From positions 1 through 16,740 of the forward strand of contig LVLI01000495.1 of the NCBI GenBank assembly GCA_001687465.1: a DNA stretch of 16,740 nucleotides. The letters are read 5' to 3'. The notes under the pieces were generated by a model. That model was not told the origin of the DNA. It was given only the letters and a program-made list of their open reading frames with translations, and did not search any database. The position numbers were made by a program, and so were the translations under genes. Shown piece after piece: positions 13,541 through 16,740 of this stretch; positions within the stretch are counted from its first letter, which is position 1; each line of letters starts with the position of its first letter. This DNA comes from Halocafeteria seosinensis. Its lineage: Eukaryota; Sar; Bigyra; Bicosoecida.

Positions 13541-15070
13541 ATGAATATTGAGCCAATAGTTTTTCCACACCCTCCAGCTTTACCAGACTCCTTTAAACCA
13601 CCAGAATTTAAATTCATTTCAAGCAATAATTCGCTTGTTCAGTCTCCAAGTCCAATGAAATTTAGCAATTCAAACCCTTTGTCTGAAGCAGGAACAAATT
13701 TAGCAGTAAATCAGATTAGAGCAAGACAAGCTCAAGAAGCGATTCTTAAAGGTGGTGCTAATTCAGGTAAAATAAGCCCACAAGAACGATTGCGTCTCAT
13801 AAGACGTAACATTGAAGTATTTAAAGGTGATGCTGACCCACAACCTTTATTAAATGAAGAGTCTGTGCCTTTAAATGAGTCGCAAGGTGAAATAATCCAA
13901 ATGAAACAGCTTCTCCAAGAGTTGATAGCTCAATTGAGCAATCAAGCGAAACTGAGCTTTACCAATATCAAGACAGAAAACATTCAAAGGATTTTTACTC
14001 TTCTGTCTGAGAATGGATTGAAAATATCTATGAGGGAACTTGAGAAACTAAGAAGTCTAAGCGAATCGTTGTTAGAAAAGACTTCACAACAACTAGCCAA
14101 TTCGAACAAGCCTAAGTTCAGATTGCTTCTGATGTTTTACATGTTGGTACTAACGCTAATCAGAACAGAGAATAACACGAAGACGGATAGAAAACGAATA
14201 GTGTCAGTCTTTATTCAGACGCTAGTAGAAAGTAGCCTTGGACAGTTAACCAACGAATTTGGACAGATGCGCAAATATTCTAGGCTAAGTAATGAGACCG
14301 AGCAAATGATTACAGGTTTATCATCATCATCCGACGAACCGAAGAAACCAAAGAAAGACCCCACGGCTAAACAGATAACGTTTGAAGAAGAACAAACACC
14401 GAAGAGTAGTCCTAAGTTATCTAGGAAGGAGAAGATATTAAAGAAGCTACAGGATGGAAAAAGTCTGACCAAGCCAGAGATTAATGCCATTACTAAACAG
14501 GACTTACAAAATAAAGCTAATGAATTAAACCTGCCATCATCCGGTAGCAAAAAACAAATAATTGACAAAATATTGGAAAGCAACCAACAAACACCTGAGA
14601 ATAGTAGTTCAGCTGTACCACCAACAACCGAAGGATTTCGTACAGCTAGAGATGGAACTGAAGAAAAGGACGACGATGGCGAACTACCACCATTGGAAGA
14701 CGAACAGCAAGACGGGGATGGCAATGTTGTAACGGGTAGTGGAAGAGGACACCAGAACGTTCAGAATATGGTAAATTTAATTAAACAGGCTAAGAAGAAG
14801 AGACGAGCAGGTGGAGCTAAAAATCCTTTTAAAGAAATCAAGAAAGGAATAGACTTTTTCAAGAAGCTAGGGAAGAAAGGTAACACTAAGAATAATGTAG
14901 GAAAAGACCATTTTGATGACGAAACGATTGATGGTTTATTGTTAGCTACACCCGAGGAGAAAAGAAAACTTAAGAAACAGCAACAAAAGAGGCAAAAGGG
15001 TAAAAAGAAAGGGAAAGGGGAGCAGAAGAAACAAGTAGCCCAAGAGAAACTTAAAAAAAAGCTTAGATAA
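13541..15070 (+). CDS. Large SAP-domain protein with basic C-terminus, possible DNA-associated virion protein
   Basis: A 509-aa protein in distinct blocks. The N-terminus is proline-rich (FPHPPALPDSFKPPEFKF). Residues ~110-180 are helical and leucine-rich. FRLLLMFYMLVLTLI (193-207) is a hydrophobic run that might cross or touch a membrane. Residues ~316-347 form a SAP motif (ITKQDLQNKANELNLPSSGS), a helix-extended-helix DNA-binding fold. An acidic linker follows (374-393), then a very lysine-rich end (residues ~410-509; KGKKKGKGEQKK). The combination suggests a capsid-to-genome linker or core protein. ILKGGA (68-73) and RAGGAK (422-427) contain GG-A, which may be protease sites. It is the first gene of a plus-strand run ending in the protease. 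No exact family recognised beyond SAP. Confidence 0.78.
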   Translation: MNIEPIVFPHPPALPDSFKPPEFKFISSNNSLVQSPSPMKFSNSNPLSEAGTNLAVNQIRARQAQEAILKGGANSGKISPQERLRLIRRNIEVFKGDADPQPLLNEESVPLNESQGEIIQMKQLLQELIAQLSNQAKLSFTNIKTENIQRIFTLLSENGLKISMRELEKLRSLSESLLEKTSQQLANSNKPKFRLLLMFYMLVLTLIRTENNTKTDRKRIVSVFIQTLVESSLGQLTNEFGQMRKYSRLSNETEQMITGLSSSSDEPKKPKKDPTAKQITFEEEQTPKSSPKLSRKEKILKKLQDGKSLTKPEINAITKQDLQNKANELNLPSSGSKKQIIDKILESNQQTPENSSSAVPPTTEGFRTARDGTEEKDDDGELPPLEDEQQDGDGNVVTGSGRGHQNVQNMVNLIKQAKKKRRAGGAKNPFKEIKKGIDFFKKLGKKGNTKNNVGKDHFDDETIDGLLLATPEEKRKLKKQQQKRQKGKKKGKGEQKKQVAQEKLKKKLR

Positions 15071-15093
15071 GAATATAGACTAACAAACCGAAC

Positions 15094-15249
15094 ATGGAGG
15101 TAATAACATACATTATGATATGTTTTTCAAGTCTGATAGTAACCGGAACACCCGTATTATATAAATACATACGAAAGTCTCGTTGCCAGAGTCAATGTAC
15201 TCACGAAGGACAGAAATGCGATTGTAAAAAATCGGCGGATACTGTATAA
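15094..15249 (+). CDS. Small membrane protein with Cys-rich tail (51 aa)
   Basis: A 51-codon ORF lies between the SAP-protein gene (23-nt gap) and the protease gene (5-nt gap). The peptide starts MEVITYIMICFSSLIVTGTP, a good transmembrane segment. It is followed by a basic stop-transfer stretch (YKYIRKSR) and a short cysteine-rich tail with four cysteines (CQSQC at 31-35, CDC at 42-44), which could bind zinc or form disulfides. By the positive-inside rule the tail would face the cytosol. The tight spacing and the filling of an otherwise empty gap support a real gene. Small membrane proteins are common in PLV and virophage genomes; the function is unknown. Confidence 0.62.
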   Translation: MEVITYIMICFSSLIVTGTPVLYKYIRKSRCQSQCTHEGQKCDCKKSADTV

Positions 15250-15254
15250 AGAGA

Positions 15255-15809
15255 ATGAGGATAGACAGAGCTGAAATAAAGAGGTTAATGAACATAGCAC
15301 TGAGTGAATCGCAACTTCAGGAATATACCCCTCATAAAGTACCGATAATTAGTTACAATCAGATTTATGATAAGACAATTCCTGAGTGGTTAAAACCAGA
15401 GAAAGCACTGATAATGTTATATTTACAAGAAGCAAGTGTGGGGCATTGGACGTGCCTAATAGAGCATCCAGACACGTTTGAATATTTTGATAGTTACGGA
15501 CACGAACCCGACGAACCATTGACTTGGAATTCGGAAGCTAAGAACATTCAACTAGGGCAACCTACCCCATATATATTGGATAGTATCCCGACATTATCCA
15601 AGCCATTGATTTATAATGACAAAGTACTTCAATTGAAGAAGAATTGTAGTCAGACCTGCGGTAGGTACGTTTTACTGCGGGTAGTATTAAAGGACTTGAC
15701 ACTTGAGGAGTTCATTAACTATTTACAGTATGTGAGAGACGAATATGACTTGAAGAACTTTGATAGAACAGTGAGCTTTTTAACGAGCGAACTTGATGAA
15801 CAACAATGA
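15255..15809 (+). CDS. Adenovirus/Ulp1-type cysteine protease (maturation protease)
   Basis: A 184-aa protease, within the usual size range of PLV, virophage and adenovirus (C5-like) maturation proteases, which cut capsid and core proteins during assembly. The catalytic set is visible in order: H64 in VGHWTCLI, D79 in FEYFDSYG, and the nucleophile C135 in SQTCGRYVL; Q126 (KVLQLKKN) is a candidate for the oxyanion glutamine. The N-terminal ~55 residues lead to the strand ALIMLYLQEA. There is no signal peptide or membrane segment. The start follows the stop of the 51-aa gene by 5 nt, with TATAAAGAGA overlapping it. It ends the plus-strand run with the SAP protein, a probable substrate. Confidence 0.92.
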   Translation: MRIDRAEIKRLMNIALSESQLQEYTPHKVPIISYNQIYDKTIPEWLKPEKALIMLYLQEASVGHWTCLIEHPDTFEYFDSYGHEPDEPLTWNSEAKNIQLGQPTPYILDSIPTLSKPLIYNDKVLQLKKNCSQTCGRYVLLRVVLKDLTLEEFINYLQYVRDEYDLKNFDRTVSFLTSELDEQQ

Positions 15810-15840
15810 GGGTTTTTGTTTTTCACTATCATTCTATTTT

Positions 15841-16310
15841 AAAGAGCGTTAAATACTGACTCTTACTATATGTTTTTTATTTGAATAAAACATATAGAAT
15901 ATGCTCTATATTCGGTTTATATTTGTCATAGGTTGGTGCGTGCTTCACCTTCACAAATTGATGCTCAATGTTTTGGAGTGAATATATTCAATATTAGATT
16001 ACTTTTATTCGCGTTTGGTGTATCCTATATGAAAGAAAAATGAATAAAGAGCCAGAGGCTACCGTTTGAAATGAAATAAAGCATATAGAAAGTCTCCTAT
16101 ATTCGGTGTATAATTAGTAACAGTGGTGAAGTTCAGCCATCTGACAATCAACGTTTATAACACGAATACATCCCTTATTATGTTGCTTTTCCTCGTATTT
16201 GTTGTATCCTATATGAAAGAGCGTTAAATTTAGAGACTGATGATATGCTCAATGCTTGAATAAAACATCTGTAATATATCCTATATTCGGTGTATATTTT
16301 CGGTGAGACT
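15841..16310 (+). repeat. Three diverged tandem units of ~185-190 bp (non-coding)
   Basis: Unit starts are at 15841, 16032 and 16216; the third is partial. Units 1 and 3 begin AAAGAGCGTTAAAT. Each carries an ATAAAACAT or ATAAAGCAT box followed by (C)CTATATTCGG(T)TTATA or TCCTATATTCGGTGTATA, at about 15906, 16109 and 16280. Units 1 and 2 end in TGTATCCTATATG. Between the boxes the units differ greatly. The region 15810-16466 has no convincing gene. Candidate roles are origin, packaging or terminal repeat region, or a recombination target near the genome end. Confidence 0.72.
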
Positions 16311-16466
16311 GTAATTTTACTACTATAGATATTCATTAGTCACTGACTGTCGTTGTCCCCAATGGGTTTTATGATTTTGACTTTCTGAGCTCTTAGCTTT
16401 CAAGCTATATTTGTTCGGTTTACTCTTGTGACGACGGTTCGAGACTCTGTTTAACGACAAAAAAAA
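16311..16466. other. Transition zone from AT-rich repeats to GC-rich DNA
   Basis: Base composition rises through this stretch from the AT-rich repeats to GC-rich coding sequence. AGTCACTGACT (16338-16348) is a small dyad. GGTTCGAGACTC at ~16436 resembles a tRNA T-loop, but no T-stem or acceptor can be built around it. A run of nine A residues immediately precedes the next ATG. If the virus is integrated, the junction with host DNA may be here, but no target-site duplication can be seen from one side. Confidence 0.35.
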
Positions 16467-16706
16467 ATGCCCCGCAAAGGCGACGCGGAACGACTGGAAC
16501 GGTACCTGACCGAGACCGGTGGAGAAGCAACTTGGATTGGAGAGCGGTTGCGTGCTCACGGAATGTCACCCGACCTCGTGGATTGGTTGGGGGCAACGCT
16601 GGAGACCGTGGCACGGGAAGACCCCACTCTGGGGAACTTGCTATCGGGGTGGTTGCGGAAGCGTGTTCAGGTAGCGAAGTTGGAGCGGTGTGGTGGTGAT
16701 TTGTGA
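16467..16706 (+). CDS. GC-rich ORF of unknown function (79 aa), possibly host or captured
   Basis: I recognise no family. The peptide is helical and highly charged (MPRKGDAERLERYLTETGGE, then LVDWLGATLETVAREDP and LSGWLRKRVQ). The codons are mostly G/C-ending (CTG, ACC, CGG, GTG, CCC), and the two central 60-base lines are about 60% and 63% GC, far above the viral genes, which prefer A/T-ending codons. This sudden change marks the ORF as recently acquired, as flanking host sequence, or as an assembly join. A Kozak-like start follows AAAAAAAAA. ORFs on the other strand here (78 and 101 aa) are also open, so the coding strand is not certain. Confidence 0.42.
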   Translation: MPRKGDAERLERYLTETGGEATWIGERLRAHGMSPDLVDWLGATLETVAREDPTLGNLLSGWLRKRVQVAKLERCGGDL

Positions 16707-16740
16707 GCTTTGTGAAGTGACTCAAAAACTTTAAAAGGCG

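Noticed and set aside
14215-14724. Minus-strand 169-aa ORF
   Set aside because: It lies wholly inside the SAP-domain gene; its S/F-rich composition is what the antisense of a K/E/S/D-rich coding region gives.
15841-16310. CRISPR-like array
   Set aside because: Units are ~185-190 bp, highly diverged and without constant short repeats and spacers; no cas genes are present.
16375-16450. Possible tRNA (GGTTCGAGACTC resembles a T-loop)
   Set aside because: No matching T-stem, acceptor stem or anticodon arm can be formed around it.
16323-16725. Minus-strand ORFs of 78 and 101 aa at the right end
   Set aside because: They overlap the plus-strand GC-rich ORF and each other; low-complexity P/S/T/H composition fits antisense of GC-rich coding DNA, though the strand there is not fully certain.

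Overview
The window looks like most of the genome of a Polinton-like virus (PLV, Preplasmiviricota-type small dsDNA virus of protists), either a free viral genome or an endogenous copy. The evidence is the combined gene set: a 610-aa protein in the position and size of a double jelly-roll major capsid protein (MCP) next to a 383-aa probable penton protein, a FtsK/HerA-type packaging ATPase, an adenovirus-type (C5-like) cysteine protease, a retrovirus-type DDE integrase with a chromodomain, a GIY-YIG nuclease, a class 3 lipase and several fibre-like proteins. The DNA is AT-rich, genes lie on both strands, leaders are short and A/T-rich, and no bacterial ribosome binding sites are evident. No replication gene (polymerase, helicase-primase) is present; it would have to lie outside the window.

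Layout. 1-380: the 3' end of a tyrosine recombinase and a possible 37-aa ORF. 377-2707 (minus): integrase, a fibre-like protein and a short coiled-coil protein. 2839-3167: a zinc-ribbon ORF whose 3' end overlaps an antisense fragment of a second GIY-YIG gene. 3244-6260 (minus): MCP and probable penton. 6320-7391: a helical protein (+) converging on a GIY-YIG nuclease (-) with five 15-residue repeats. 7584-8429: packaging ATPase with an altered Walker A motif. 8778-9979 (minus): a small basic protein and a possible nucleotidyltransferase-like protein. 10015-11635 (+): an acidic-tailed protein and the lipase. 11994-13484 (minus): a beta-helix fibre/tailspike. 13541-15809 (+): a large SAP-domain protein, a 51-aa membrane protein and the protease. 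15810-16466: non-coding DNA with three diverged repeat units of about 185-190 bp. 16467-16706: a GC-rich ORF unlike the rest, possibly host DNA.

How it works together. Capsid protein, penton, ATPase and protease form the virion assembly core. The lipase, basic protein and SAP protein are plausible internal virion proteins, and the fibre-like proteins are plausible receptor-binding spikes. The integrase and tyrosine recombinase imply two different chemistries for integration or genome handling.

The most striking feature is a pair of diverged inverted repeats of about 290 bp, arm A (8468-8757) and arm B (11624-11910), each in the gap between two convergent genes. Their backbones align closely, but the short motif repeated throughout each arm is switched: GGGCA(G) in A and GGGACA in B, in both orientations, with hairpins preserved. 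This looks like two versions of one multi-site regulatory, replication or RNA element with different recognition sequences.
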